Shown: positions 43,807 to 58,800 of the stretch, piece after piece
Numbering within the stretch: the first letter of the stretch is position 1
Layout of the letters: every line of letters starts with the position of its first letter
Source: Beroe forskalii
Taxonomy: Eukaryota; Ctenophora; Nuda; Beroida; Beroidae
Assembly (NCBI GenBank): GCA_011033025.1
Contig: WFMF01000627.1
Coordinates: 1-64,000 of the forward strand
Length of the DNA: 64,000 nucleotides
Direction: 5' to 3'
Position numbers and translations under genes: made by a program
Notes under the pieces: generated by a model
Told to the model about the DNA's origin: nothing
Databases searched by the model: none
Seen by the model: only the letters and a program-made list of their open reading frames with translations

Positions 43807-46800
43807 TTAAGTTGAGAAAAGCACAGTACTGTCTAGCAGAGCAGCAATGTCGCTGATACCTCGTCTTATGGATGGCTTCGTGCCAATCTCAAAGGATTTG
43901 AGACAAGGAACTGTGATAGGGTAGTATTCATCCGTCTGAAATTGTACTATGACGTCATTATCAGAATTTACAATGATAAATGTGTGACGCCACGTCGTGA
44001 TTTATTATTTTGAGCACGCGAAGTCGAAGGAATTTTATCAGTTCCATTTTAACTTTTGAACCTTGAATGCTACTCAAAACGTACTTTCTTACTTTGAGTT
44101 CAACTTCGTGAAGCCAAAAACGTACCTTTAAACATACCTTGAATTCATTAATTCTACTTAAAATGTACCTTGAATGCGGTGTGGAGGTGTAACACAGCTT
44201 CGAAAAAGAGGAACCTCAGGAGAATTATCCGAACAAAGGCATCGTCCAGCAGTTGTATGAAGTGAGGATCTGAAATAATACACCGCAAGTGAAACGGACA
44301 TATTTGTAATAAGCGCTTATAAAACTCGTGCGATCTCTACTTACAAAACTCACGAGCTATTTCACAAAACTCACGGGCTATTAAACAAAACTCACGCGCT
44401 ATTTCAAAACTCACGCGCTATTTCGAAACTCACGCGCTATTCCACAAAACTCACGCGCTACTTCACAAAACTCACGCGTTTCAACTCACGCGTGTATTTG
44501 CTACAGCTCACAATGGTGAGAATCTCTGAGAGCAGGTTATTTATGAGCGAGTTGCCCTGTCTCCAGTGAACGTCGCTCATGTGCTGGGTGTTACACATGA
44601 CACAGATGGCTGTCAGAGGCGAGTGTAGGAAGAGAGTCATGAGGGAGCCGTTGTTATCTCCTGCGAGGAGGGAATTAATGAGATTCATCTCAAAATGAGT
44701 GAGATTTCTCTCATGTCACGGAAAGTTTATTGAGATAAATCTCCGGTGGGAGGCACATCGGTTTGATATTTTCAGAAGTAGACAAACAACCCTCTCTTTT
44801 TTTAACCCAGCTTTAATGTTTTCTAAAAAGAATGGTCCTTGAGGCGTGTAACAAACATGGTACCTTGCATAGTGTGAGGGAGTAGTCTGGGACTGATCAG
44901 CACCACAACAGGTTGTCTGAATACCGGAGACACAGTGTTGAACGACGACCTGAAATGCAGTTTAAATATGTCACAGTTCAAGTCGATAATTGAAACTGAG
45001 TTATGATGAGCTGAATTGGGCAATTTTATACATTCTCAGTATGAGTAATTGGTATTGGAATAGTGACATGATTTATATTCCATGAATCCTTAACGAGATG
45101 AAGCTTTTTACTTTTGATATGAGATCATTGCAAAGCCATGATTAATTGATAACTTAGTGCGTGAGAAAATAGGCAGTTTCAATGACGTCAATATCACGGT
45201 ATATAGCGGTGAACTGTTGCCTTGAAATCTCCTACAATTTCACATAGTCACATACGAGCATGTAATTTGTTATTCTAAATACTTACGCCAATACCCTGGT
45301 AACAAACATGAAAACAAGCAGGGTTATTTATACTGCAGTAACCAAGGCAACAACACACAATAATCCTGTTGTTGCTATTGGTTACGTAGCTCTGGTAAAC
45401 ATATTATTTATCATGTCGTATATATAAACCATTGCAGTTTAAGGAACTATCATTTGGATGGTAGTAAGCAGTGTAGTAGCTAATAAATATTTGCTAACGT
45501 TTCTTAAGTTCTCTTCTGCTCAGGGCGTAATAGTTATACCTATAAACTGATTTGTGTGATCTTTTGGAGATTTTTTTGTCTGATTTGTATAAAAAACATA
45601 GGCACGCGCTTATCGGGCCCATTGTCCCTCCCCTCTGGTAATAAAAAGGGTGACCGGAGAGGTGGTGTCAGAGAGAAGTTATGTTTAAGTGAAGTGAGTC
45701 AGTCGTGGCCAGAGTGATCAAAAGGAGCAGGTGTCAGAGTGAAGTGATGTCAAGGTAAATAGTGGTGTCAGAGTGAAGTGATGTCAAGGTAAAGAGTGTT
45801 GCCAGGATGAAGTGCTGTTACTGCGAAAAGTGGTTTGAAAGTGAAATGATACTTTAGTGAATAGTGTTGTCAGATGGAAATGATGTCAAAGTGAATAGTG
45901 ATGCTAGAGTGAAGTGTTGTCAGAGTGAATAGAGGTGTCAGAGGGAGGTGATGTCACAGTGAATAGTGCAAGTGGTGTCAGAGTGAAGTGATGTCAGAGA
46001 GAAGTATCACAGTATGCAATCATCAATAACTGGTATAAATACAGGGCGTTTTGAGTCTCGTGTCTATAAAAAGTAAATCTTTATTGCTGAGTTTATAGAG
46101 GAGCAACATTTAATGTTTGTATACTCGATGATGTTGTCCAGCTCACATATCTGAAATAATTTCAATACCAGCTCCAGGTTATTTACTAAACATGCTCTGG
46201 GTATTCGGATGGCTGATGGCGGGAGGTAATGCCCTGGCAGCTCTGATACACATGTGTCTCGGTTTCAGTACCATGGACTGGGGACCTATCATGGTTAGTA
46301 ATTGTTAATGAGCACAGCACATGACAGAAATAATAATTCTCAGTAATAATTTTCTTGACTCGGTACGAAGAAGCCGTTTCACTGAGAGTGATGGTGATTA
46401 TGAGAATGAAGGAAAACTAAAAGAGAATTGCCAGATCTTACGTATGTACGAAATTTATCAACGGATTTTCCTTTCGTGGAGTGAATCAGTCGATTCAACA
46501 AATTTTCAGTAGATTGGACAAATTTTCTGTAAACTGTAAATTTTCAGATGTTGATGGCGATGTTGGCTGCAGGACTGTGTTGGATTATTCGCTCAGTTGT
46601 GGCTCTTAATACAAAAGGTTAATTATAAATTAATATATCCTGTCAACCAATAATCTTAGATCTATCTCGTGTCTATCACAGTCAATGGCCATGAAAATGA
46701 ACAAAATCAAGTTAGAACGGGTTTTGCAGATCTCCATTGATATTCGAACGAAATTATTTGACAATTGTACATCAATAATAGTAGGAAAAGTAACAGACCA

Positions 46801-49800
46801 TCATTTCAGAAGTACTCAACATTGGATGCCTCAGAGAAAGTAAGTGATTTGCTTCATTTCTTGGGGTTTTAAACTTTTAATTCGAAGTGGAAGTAGAGAA
46901 TATATTTTATCGCCAACATATTTACCGTATAGTGCCTACCACGGATTGAACGTTACGTACACAGCTCAGTACTAAGACTATTTTACACTGGGTATTACAA
47001 GGGTATTTTCATTAAACATTATTCGTGTTTCAGAGCGAATGCTGGCCGCTATTGCAATATTCCTAACTGGAGGAGGCGGATGTGAGTAATTAAAATTTGC
47101 TTTGAGTTAGAGTTTTCGATGGATATAGATCCTTCTCAAGTCTAGCCTTGCAGCAATCAATTTTGTTTTCTTTGAGCCTCTGTACCTCCATTGAATTTGG
47201 CTCATTTGATTTTGACCAATCAGCGTGGAAGTTGACCGTGTACCTGCGCGCTGATTGGCTGATGTAGTGCCGATTTTGGGATCCTACGGGTAAGTTAAAG
47301 CTAAATTTCCGCCGCTGATTATTATATTAATGCATGTGAATTAATTGAAATCTGATTCAAATTAATGTCCAATTATCGCAGGGGTGTTCTCGCTGTGCGG
47401 TATGGCCCGCTACATCCAGTTTGCTGAGATGGTCGCAAGACTCAGTGGAGGAAGCATGGCCTGGCTCAACTCAAACTTCGGCGGACAGGTCGGTAGTACC
47501 ATTCTACTCACTGACACCACTCTACTCTGACACTACTCCACTCTGACACCACTCTACATCTGACACAGCTCAACTATGACATCACTATACTCTGACAACA
47601 CTCCACTTTGACACGACTCCAGTCTGACACCATTCCACTCACTGGCACCACTCTTCCTCTGACACCACTCCACTCACTGACACCACTCCACTTCTGACAC
47701 CAATCGACTCACTGACACCAATACACTCACTGCAGCTATAAGATAAAGTGTCGTGAGATTAATTGTCGTGAGATTGATTGTCATTAAATTAATTGTTTTC
47801 AGATTAATTGTTGTGAATTAAATGTCTGTTCCCCGACAGGTCATTCTGACGATAATAGCATTTGGAGCTGCTTCCCTCAACTGTATCATTGCGATAGTGG
47901 AGATTCAGAGGGCGTCTAAAGTTAATAACGCTTGAGAAGAATGAGGGAAACAGCAGAAGGAGTAGGGGTTCGGAGTGATTAGTCGCAGCAATAATTACAG
48001 CTTAATTTTCGATAACGACGAATAATTTTGACACCCTACATCATATTATCATGAAGAAGTCCCACTCCCCATCATGGAAATCGCAACATCGCAGCCTATA
48101 TTCAAACTTTCATGAACAAGACACATTGGATCACTGCCGATTTGGCGATATGCCCACTACGGACACTGCAGGCCACATTGACACTCAGTAGAGTAGAGTA
48201 AGGCTAGGAAGAGTAACATATATAGAAAATGACTAAATCTATCGTTGCAATGAGCAAGGTATTATTGAAGGTGACTAAATGAGCAAGGTATTATTGAAAG
48301 AATGAAAGTGATTGAATGTATCATTGTAATTAACAAGGTATAAAGTTGAAAGTGTGAACTTACCATTCTAAATGTGCACTGTACTATAGAATATGAAACT
48401 TATGTTTTTAACAATTAAGTGGTACTTTATTTCGTTTCAGCAGTTTTGTTTTTGCGAATAAAATTGTTCATGACATTGACCAATCAGCGAGCGGAATATT
48501 AAGAATTTGCAGTCAACTCGTGCGCTCATTGATCAGTAACAAATGGACCTGTAGGGTCAGCAGGGGTTCAGCAGGGGTTCAGCAGGGGTCAGTAGGGGTT
48601 CACCAGGGGGTCAGCAGGGGGTCAGTAGGGTTTCATTGCTTCATTGGTATACTTCCATACGACCGTTTTTCTAAATGTGGCTGGAATAGCTCACCTGCCT
48701 ACACCTTGACGATTAATTGGTATCCAGTTAATGAAAATGTGGCTTATGAGTATGTGTTTTATGAAAATGTGGCTGGAATAGCTCACCTGCCCTCAGCTTC
48801 CACGATGAGAAGGGTTGGTATCCTTATGAAGGGCGTCAGATCCTCCGGGTGCAGCAAATCAGCGGAATATCGGCTGAAAATGGAGAGATTGAAAACCTCG
48901 AAGGGCACCGCACTGTCCGCAATGGGCTTCTAAATATATTCGTAATATGATTAACTTCAATCTTGAAATTGGACACATCAATTTAATATCTTCAGCTTGT
49001 CAACTTCTAGTATCATTCATGCAGTCAAGACGTATATGAGAGGAGTTTCAGTGTTTGAGGTGGTTAAATATGGCTTTTTAATAGTTTGGGGTGGGACATA
49101 AGTGGCGTTATTTTCATTTTGAGGTGGTATTAGTAGATGATTGTCATGGCTAAGGTTCTTTTCGCCTCTTCAAATACTCAAATAGAAGAATGATATAGAA
49201 ATCTGCTGTAAATCATTTTTCAATTTCATTCCGGAAACGACATCCGTGTCTTCCATTTTTCCTGTTTGTCTTACATTGCGTAGTGCGGTGTAAATTAAAA
49301 CTACGTTTATGACATGTTTTACTAGTTAGAGGTAATATGCGAAATGCAAAAGTTTTGTTAAATGTTCTGCTTTATTGATCTGAGAACACCAAAGCAGTAA
49401 CACTATAACCCGGGTCACTTCCCTTAACAAAAAGGTACCACACAACAACTGCCAGGTTGCTACTGCTGATGTCATCATCACAGTTCGAAGTGGTGTGCTG
49501 ATGACGTCACGCCCCTATTAATAGCACCCTCTTTTATTATATTTCCTGTACGAGTTGAGAGAGTGAAGGGTGTTGGACACATTCAGATACTTACATAGCG
49601 ACCTTGTACGACTTCCTCAAACGTATGCGACACGCAAGAGCTTATTTCTGATTTTCGTCATCAGTTCAGCACTTTAAGCCATGATAATGACGTCATTGGA
49701 AACTATCTAATCTTGGTTTGAGCGCCTCGGATGTTTGTTTTTCCGGTGGAAATTCCTTGGACTCGTGCCAGGAGAATCGTCATAAGAAGGTATGACAGCC

Positions 49801-52800
49801 CATTCTCTTAGCACTATAGCTGCTCACATGATGCTACGGCTGTGTTTTGGGCGGACTTTTGATTTTCCTTTGGATTATTGTCATTAAAATATGCTCGTTA
49901 ATTGGTATTTGGATTTTTGTCGATTTAAGTTTTTTAGCTTGAGTTTTTTAATACAAAAAACACATCACCCCTCCCAATGAATAGTTTCAAAATCAGACGC
50001 TATTTTTTATAATGCCAAAGCTAGAATCAAACAGAATGCATTCTATTTCAACTTCATTGTAAAGATTACGGGCACAGCTGATTCGTATGGCACTTTAACC
50101 TGACGCTGGGCGCATACAGGTCTTGTGCCAGTCTATTGCAGGTAAACTGAAGGTTTTGTGCGGGTCTTTTACAGGTTGCACCAATGCAGCGGTAGTCCAA
50201 CGACGGTTTCATAGAAAACCTATTTCATACTTTTATACTGACCACGACTGATACGATTAAATATTCAAGAAGTATTTCGTTTCTTCAATGATCTTATGCA
50301 TCATGAGTAAATATTTTGACCAAGCCATATTTTGATGTAAGTTATTCTGTTACAGTTTGAATTTAACAAATTGAGCTATTTCAGTTGAAGAATTTTTAGT
50401 GAGAGTCAACTAGACTGCTCAAATGAGTGATATCTCAGATTAAAGATCTTGTGACTCGCAGGTCTCTCTGAACTCAGAGTCTTAACTCTTATCTTTACTA
50501 AATTTCCCAGGTCAATAAATATAAACTGTCAGATTTAACAATTTACAATATTTCTGTGACATATCAAAGATTCTAGAATATTTTATAACATACGGCCGAT
50601 AAACATAATATGACTGGTATTTCCATGACTGGATGGAAGCCAGCGACTAAGTACTATTCTCGCTTTAAGCCAGCGACTTATGAAGTCTGGGCGAGAATAC
50701 TAGACAGTGAATGACGTCATTATCTGGCGTGAGAATGGAGCATTGATGACGATAAACCGCCAGTATTTCGTTCACATCCTTACGAGCAACTATCTTCGCT
50801 TTATAGCTCCTCTCAAGACGTGAGCACTCTGGATCGCTGCCAAGTGCTATTTATCACTAGTAGATAATGCTCGGGACTATGTACGGACAATACACAATAC
50901 GATGTCATTAATTCAGCACGTTAATGCATGATAATGACGTCACTCTCAAGCATCCAATAATTGTGCGAGGCTCTGATAATTCTCGTGACTGAGCAGTATA
51001 AAGTATGCTTGCTATTAAGACCCCTAGTTATGATTTGTAAATCTTTCTAGATTACTTTTCTTTAGATTTTTGATCGTAACATCCATTTTTGCAAGACACC
51101 ATACCTATGTCCGTTTAAGTGAAGAACTGGCGTGGTAAAAACGATTGTCTTAACCCCTTGTTTTCATGCTTTGCTATCGCTCAATTTTCGACCTTTCGAC
51201 AATTCTTGATTGGCCATAAACCTCTGTGAAACTTTTATCTCTAATGCTGACTATCGGTAAGATCAGAGGAAGTTGCAAGAAATCAACATTTAAATCCTCT
51301 CAAAAATAATGAATCAAATTTGAGGCTTAACAATGACCCACAATCCCTTCCTACAATCCCGTGCCCGATCCCTTCTATCCGGTTACCACGGCACAGCTCT
51401 CACCGTCCAACCCAAGCGACGGGAGGGACTATACATCTGCCACTGCAGTGAACTAGGTAAAGAAAGTAATTTAGGTAAACAAAGTAGTATTATTTATCAC
51501 CAAAATGTTTACAATTCACACCACAAAAATATACAAATGATGACTAAATTTTAGGAAGATCCTTTCAGTATAATTGCCAACGACTTCTACACAAATAGGG
51601 ATTTTTACATTCACAAGTTCTTTAAATAATATCTAATTGTCCGATATAGGTTTGGATGAATCTGGGGAGGGCAAACCATTTGTTTGCATTCTAAAAATGG
51701 CTCAAATATCTGACAAGATTCCAAATGCCCATATTTGATAACAACTCTTACTGCTCACAGCTGTTACGGTGACAGAGAGATGTGCTAAAGCAGGGATAGA
51801 GGCGTGTGAGAACCTCAGTGTTTATCTCAACTCCCCTGGTTATGACGGAGATGTGTGAGATAACGAGTAGTAGGGATGTGGATCTGTACATCTCACCTGG
51901 GGTAAGTGGAGGAAATTGGTAGAAAAAAAGCGGCTTGTCCTTAATTCACCACTTCAAAACATCGAAATGACGTCCAGTCAACTGCTTATCATTAGAGACT
52001 AGAGTGTCCTTTCAAAGTTTTAAATTTCTTCCTTTCAAAGTTTTTCAAATCAAGCTTATATAAGAGAATCATTGGGATTATTTTCTGAATTGTGAATTGC
52101 TTTTATTGAATAAAGCTCACTTAGTGATATTTGTTATGGATTTTTAAATCAATAATCAGTAGAGCTGTAGAGACCATTGAGGGTTTCACGCTTTTAGTGG
52201 TGTCAACCCCCACAGCATGGGTCGTAAACCACGCGTTTCACTTTGTTGAATATGTAACATGGCAGTTCTTCTAATAGAGGAATAGAAGGTTTCACACTCC
52301 TATAACAACTCTTGTGCCAGGTTACGCTGCGGACAATAACTATAGACATGTGTTCTGGAGTGAACGTGCACGTGCAAGATGCCGCCGCGCAGCTCTTCAA
52401 GATTTACTACCACCAGTCGCAGGGAACTAAACTTGTAAAACACGAAGGAGGTACGGAAATCTTTTTGCCCCTTCCGCAGGGCAAATATCAGTGAATTTTG
52501 TGAAAGAAGAATACATTTCACTTTTCACTTAAGCCCTTTGAAAAATTGCCATATTTCTCATGTTTCAAACAGGATTTTACTAATTCATTTTATCAAAATG
52601 GGTCAACACAAACGTCAATTTATGCCTTTAAGTTTAAAACTTACAAACCTTTTAATTCTAATTTCTCAGGTCCGGTTCAGAGAGTGGACCTGACACACTC
52701 CCTAGTTAACAACGAGAAACAAACCACACAGTTCGTGTGTAGAGTACACAGTGACGGAGCTATACAGACTGACAAAGTAGTCAGGGAAGCTATCATCAGT

Positions 52801-55800
52801 AATTTAGAATGGTTCCGCATATAGACGATTTAATTTATTAATGATCATAATTCGACCTATTCTAAAACCCTTAACCCTGATGACGTCATCAACTCCTCCC
52901 ACTCTAAGCCCTGATAATGATGCCAGCAACACATCACTTTAACCCCTGATAATGACGTCATCCTCCAGGGAAGCTAAGGGGTACCCTACCACTGAAGAGG
53001 AACTGGCTGAGCAGTATGTGGACGAGGAGGCAATCCTCAAACACTTCCGGTGGGTGCAAAGACTTTTACTGATTCATTGCCGCCTTTTCGGGCCCATTTG
53101 CCGCTTTTAGTGCTCTACCTATTTGGCAGTTTTAATGCTCCATTTGCCACTTCGTATATCATTGTTATAAACTGTTGTCAATCGCCATTCAACACTGGCT
53201 CAAACTTCATGTTTGGCTGGTTCTATTCCTTGAAAATCTCGTGGGGTACAATCGACAACTGGACGCTAGATACCTTTTTCTAATCCCGATTTCGTGAATT
53301 TCCGCAACTAAATCACATTATTCAAACATTTCCGAGATCAGATCATGTTCATATCGCGACTAGACTCTGAGGGCTCTTCCAGCAGCGACGATTCATCCCC
53401 CAACAACACTCCCCCGTGATTGGTTGATATGACGACGAAACGGAGCGCTGATTGGTTAATCTGACGACGAAACTGCGCTGATTGGTTTTTTACGAAAAGA
53501 CTGTGATTATACTTCTTGCTGATTGGTTGATCATGATACGAACTGTAAGGTGATTGGTTATTCGTGAGATCACCAAACAAGATGAATTGGATGACTTTGA
53601 GAAGGAACTTCATGCGAATTGAGGCGATAAACGCTCCATGAACTATTTTTTCCTTATTCAAATTGATGACCGAGCGCTCGAAAGACGAGAAACAATAATC
53701 GGTTTTCATGGCATAAAGAAGGCTTTGAGTAAGTTATAGGGAAAATCTGAAAGTGTAATTGCTCTTAATGATATTGACAATATGTTTAACAAAATTCGCT
53801 ATATCTGAGAATGGTTATGAAATTATTATTTGCGAGCAATTCGAACGTACGTGCTTCTACTGGTTATTTAACCACGTATACGGTTCCAATATCCACTCGA
53901 ATTGTTAATTTCCGCATGTTTCTTATTTCGCGACATGCGTCACGCATTGACTATTGAGTTGATGCTGTATTTTGTGATGTGACCCACATAATGAATCTTA
54001 TCTCCAGTAAGGTATACACGATTTGAATTGATGGGCGATCCCTATAATAAAGCCTTTTCAGCTTTTCAATCTCGCGGATTTCACGATTCGTAGTAAGGCA
54101 GATTTTCATTTGATGTTTTTTAATAAACAAAATAATTTTGTTCAGCAGCAGAACTTCTGCAACGTATTAGTTCATCAGAATATTACTGTATCAAAATCTT
54201 CATATCGATTTAAAAAGTTTAAATTAGAAATTGAAATTTGTTCAAAATTTTGAAATTGTTGCCGTGCTTTTTATTATTTTTATTTGATAATTTGATTGTT
54301 GTATTATAAAACAGTTACAAATTTGATAATTGTAAACAAACCGAGATCTATCGATTTCGTTTATCAATTCTTGCGAAATTTCCCAATATTCGGATATTAG
54401 ATTCCATATTCCCCATGAATTCTCTACCTCACTCTACGAAATCGACTCACTGACACCACAAACCTTGAGAATTTGACATCGACCGTGTCTCTATGAGAGA
54501 AGTGCATTCCTCCCTCCGAAGTGTAGACCTCCATCCCTCCTGCTGCCCCCTTGTCAGAGTACGTCACGTTGGTGCCTGCAAGAAAGGCAATTTTAAGGGG
54601 GGAGGTCAGAGTAAGTCACGTTGGTGCCTGCTACCAGGCCGATCCAGGGGTGGGGGGTCAGAGTACGTCACGTTGGTGCCTGCAACCAGGAATATTTTAG
54701 GGGGAGAATCACAATAAGTAACATTGGTGTGATGAAACCAGACCGATTTTAGAGGGGAGGGGGTCAGAGTACGTCACGTTTGTCCCTGCAAACAGGACGA
54801 TTTTAGGGGGAGAATCAGGATAAGTAACATGTGTGTGATGCAACCAGAGCAATTATGGGGGCAGAATGAGAATACGTCACAAAGTGACATTAGTTTCTGC
54901 TACCAGGGCGATTTAAGGGGGAGAATCAGAAAAAGTAACATTAGTCTTTGTAAGAATTCATTCAGAAATACTCAAATCTCCAAATTGATCGTCATTGCGT
55001 AACAATACCAAGTGCGTGAGTAAGTTCATGGCGCCGTGAAACTCAGATATTTTCGAATAAATCTCATTTCTCGAACTCGTGACACGTCCCATGTCCTACT
55101 AGATTGATCTGCACAATATGATTCGATACGTCGAACCTTTTCCTTACTTCTTAGGTCGAACCTATTCCTTACCTGATAGGTAGATGAGCTGAGTTGAATT
55201 GTTGAGGGCTGCGCTGCTCATTTCAGCCAGTTTCCCCATAACTTCCACAGGCGTGGGTTTGTACAGGTACTAGGATAGATTTTATTCACAAAATTCCATA
55301 TGGAAACTTGATCATACCAGGGAATCAGCATTTTGTTCGTTCACGACTTTTTAGTCATGGAAAATACTCATTAAAAACTTTGAAAACCGCACCATACCTA
55401 GTAATCATAATACCTGCTTTTTGCAATTGAAGACGTTTGACAGTGACTTATGACTTTTCTCCAGAGTTGTTCCAATACGAAACATATCCACTGACAGCTC
55501 CGTTACCTTTGGCTGTCCTGAGAGCATTTCGTGAGTTTAAGTTCTTTAGTTGAGTATAAACAAATTTTACGCACCGTATTTGTGGTGATTTTAATTTAAT
55601 CTAACTGGGAAACCGTTATACCCTTTTTAATGTATCATTAATTTCACAGAAGAAAAACTATCGCATTCTTTGTTTTGCTTCAGTAAAACTCATCTCACTA
55701 ATTTCAAACCTGGAATGGTGCCCACTATCAGAGCGTGTTGTAGTTTGAGAGGGTTAGGTGAGAGGGTAAGGTCTGGTAGCACAAGTTGGTCAGGAAGGAT

Positions 55801-58800
55801 ACGACGTGGCATTGTCAAGGTGGTGGCATCGCACTGAAACACAGACTGGTGTCAACACAGAATGATGTCAGCACAGAATGGTGTCAACACAAAATGGTGT
55901 CAACACAGACTGGTGTCAGCACAGGATGGTGTCAACACAGACTGGTGTCAACACAGAATGATGTCAACACAGAATGGTGTCAACACAGAATGGTGTCAAC
56001 ACAGAATGGTGTCAACACAGAATGGTGTCAACACAGAATGGTGTCAACACATACTGATGTCAAAATACACCGATAAAAAATACACTGGTGTCAACATACA
56101 CTGGTGTCTACACTGACTTATCAAGACAGAGCAAGCGTCATGATTTCATTATCGAATTGGTGTCAATTCTGAGACAGCTTTTCAGAAACCGTAATTCACA
56201 AGTTCACACCCTTGCCTACCTTGGTAACCGTGATGTTACACAATGCTGTTCTGAATGAAACCACCTCGTTCACAATTCCCTTCCACTCGTTTACATCACG
56301 TGCTGTGTGACTCTCGGGCAGAAGTTCAACCAGGCTTGCTAGCTCCTGAAATGAGTGAGAAATCAGTGAGAGACCCCGAAAAAATGCCCCGTAATGAACA
56401 AATAAAAGGGTGCAGGTGGATTTCGATTGAACCACAATTAGTGAAAGGCTTATCCAGTTGAACAATGGCATGGCTATTAGAAATTACGGAACTTCCAACT
56501 CCGTTATCGAATATAGTAAACAGTAAACACCCGCAAAATTTGTTTATTCATGTCAATATCCATTGACACCTTTTACGTTTATTCAGATGTATGTCCAACC
56601 AGGGGGCTTGACTTGGTCCCCCGGAAGTTTTCATAAGCAATTTATTTCGAAAATAGGCCGTTGCAAGCTCAGCCATGGTCATATGACTCAAAATGGCCAA
56701 TCGAAAACTGGATCATTCAAGATTGTGTTCTTTTCGTTCGCGGCGAAGACATTTTAGCAAGCATACTGGCCACATACGCGCGCGGCGCGCGCAATAATAG
56801 CACATTTTGCGCTGAAAAAACATGAAAATGTCACAGCGCGTTACGAAAAATACGAAATTGCCACACGGGCTATCAAATGACAAATAACAGATAAGAAAAA
56901 GATATGAAGTCACAGTGTCAATTGATGCCATGAACTCACCGTTTTGAGTTCCAGCAACAGGTCCATCTTGTTGAGCATTATGGAGACGACGAGAAAACGA
57001 GCGTAATATCGGAGCTTCTTGATCAAAACCCTAAAACACATGTTACATCGTGTCAGCATAATCGATGCTCAGCATTATCGTTTAGAATTTATCGCCGATA
57101 ACCGATAATTATTTTTCAGGAGTTTTCGGTGATATATTTATTGACGATGATATCGGATGGAAATCCTATGAAATAGAACGTTGATTGTGGCTGGCTTCAT
57201 CATTTTGAATTGATAAACTAGCGCACCCATACTTACTCCTGTTTGGTGTTTTTGAGAGTCAGCAGTTCCCTACTACTCCCAGCGTCTTTATCACAGTAAT
57301 AGTCACGTTGTCTGATAGCGAGGTAGAATATCAGAGATTCGTGGAGGTAGTTCGTATCACTAGTTCGCAAACTGAAATGAAATACCCATATCGGAATGCC
57401 CCGAAAACCAATAGGGATTAAGGAATGAAATCTATAATCAAAACAAGAATTAAAACTAGACCCAGAACTAGACCTAGACTTAGAACTAGACCTAGAACTA
57501 GACCTAGACCTAGACCTAGAACTAGACCTTGTACTAGACCTAGAACTAGACGTCCTAGAACTAGACCTAGAAATAGAAATAAATAAAAGGATAATTTTAA
57601 AGACTCACTAGTAGTGATAGTAAAGTTGTCCTATTTTAGAAGCTATCTCGCCAATCTGCCAGCGTTGTAACCCATACTTCTCATCGAGCAGTCTTCTGTG
57701 TTCCTGACATTTACAGTGGTTTTTTGGATGGGGATGTTGAATATGAGTTGCTTTGATAAAAGTCTTTTCAAATCTTAGTTCCTAGAACTCTAGAAATTTT
57801 AATTCGCACTTTTTATGACAAAATCAAACTGTACAACACTATTCCATCAAATTTGAGTTTGCTCCCTCTGCCAGGGAAATTCATCGCAAATATACCTGTT
57901 GGAACTTCCAGAGCTTTGAGAAAGAGTCGAATGTCCTGGAGAAGTGAAGCTGCCAGTTGTACATGCCGTGTTGTGGAATGTGCCTGAAATGCAGCAGGAG
58001 TTAGTGAAATGAAGTCGTTAATTAGAGTAGTCCCATATTAGAGTAGTATCGTACAGCTGCGCTTCTACGCATTTTTAAGAATGTTAATCAACCACTCGAT
58101 TCACCAATTCTCGGAAGTTTTTTTGCCGGGACTCAAACAGTAATTTCGGAAATTCTTGCCTGTCTCTTAACTTTTAACAAAAACTTTGAATATTGTATTG
58201 TATTGTATTATTCTTGCTAACTCAGGTGATCATGGCGTGTCAGCAAAGATTTAAACTGGATGGGATGAAATGCTTTGTTTGATGTTTCCAGATGGCTAGA
58301 CGTAACCTAATTAAACATAGCGTTTCGATGACAAGGGGCATGACGCATGCCATCTGCTTCACTGGCCCCCACCCAAATACCAAAATATGCACAAGTATCG
58401 AGAGCTAAATAAAGAATATCGTGTTACTTCGGTGTGCTCCCAAGTGATTACGTGACTTCCAAGTTCCATATTGTGTACTCTATTCATCTTTTATATCTAC
58501 GGCGGTTTGGAGTTGTAAATTGGTTTATCACATGGATAATTGGGCATGGGTATCACATGGATAATGCACACAATATCGGACTGCATGATTCTAAATGCTA
58601 CCAAGAAAATAAGATACGTTGAATCGGTCAATGATCAGTCGGCTGGAGCAACTTAAAAGCATTAGAAGCATCCTAAATGTACCCCAAAAGCCCCCTAGAT
58701 ACACCCTAAATTAAATCTGAACCTATCAAAAGCCAGAATAGTGAGTTGCTGGAATAGCTGTAACAAATCAGGAAACAAGATAATATTCAGAGTGAACAAG

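Noticed and set aside
55786..56116. Frames with a TEWCQHRMVS repeat
   Set aside because: Reading of the 16-bp minisatellite next to a SCAI exon.
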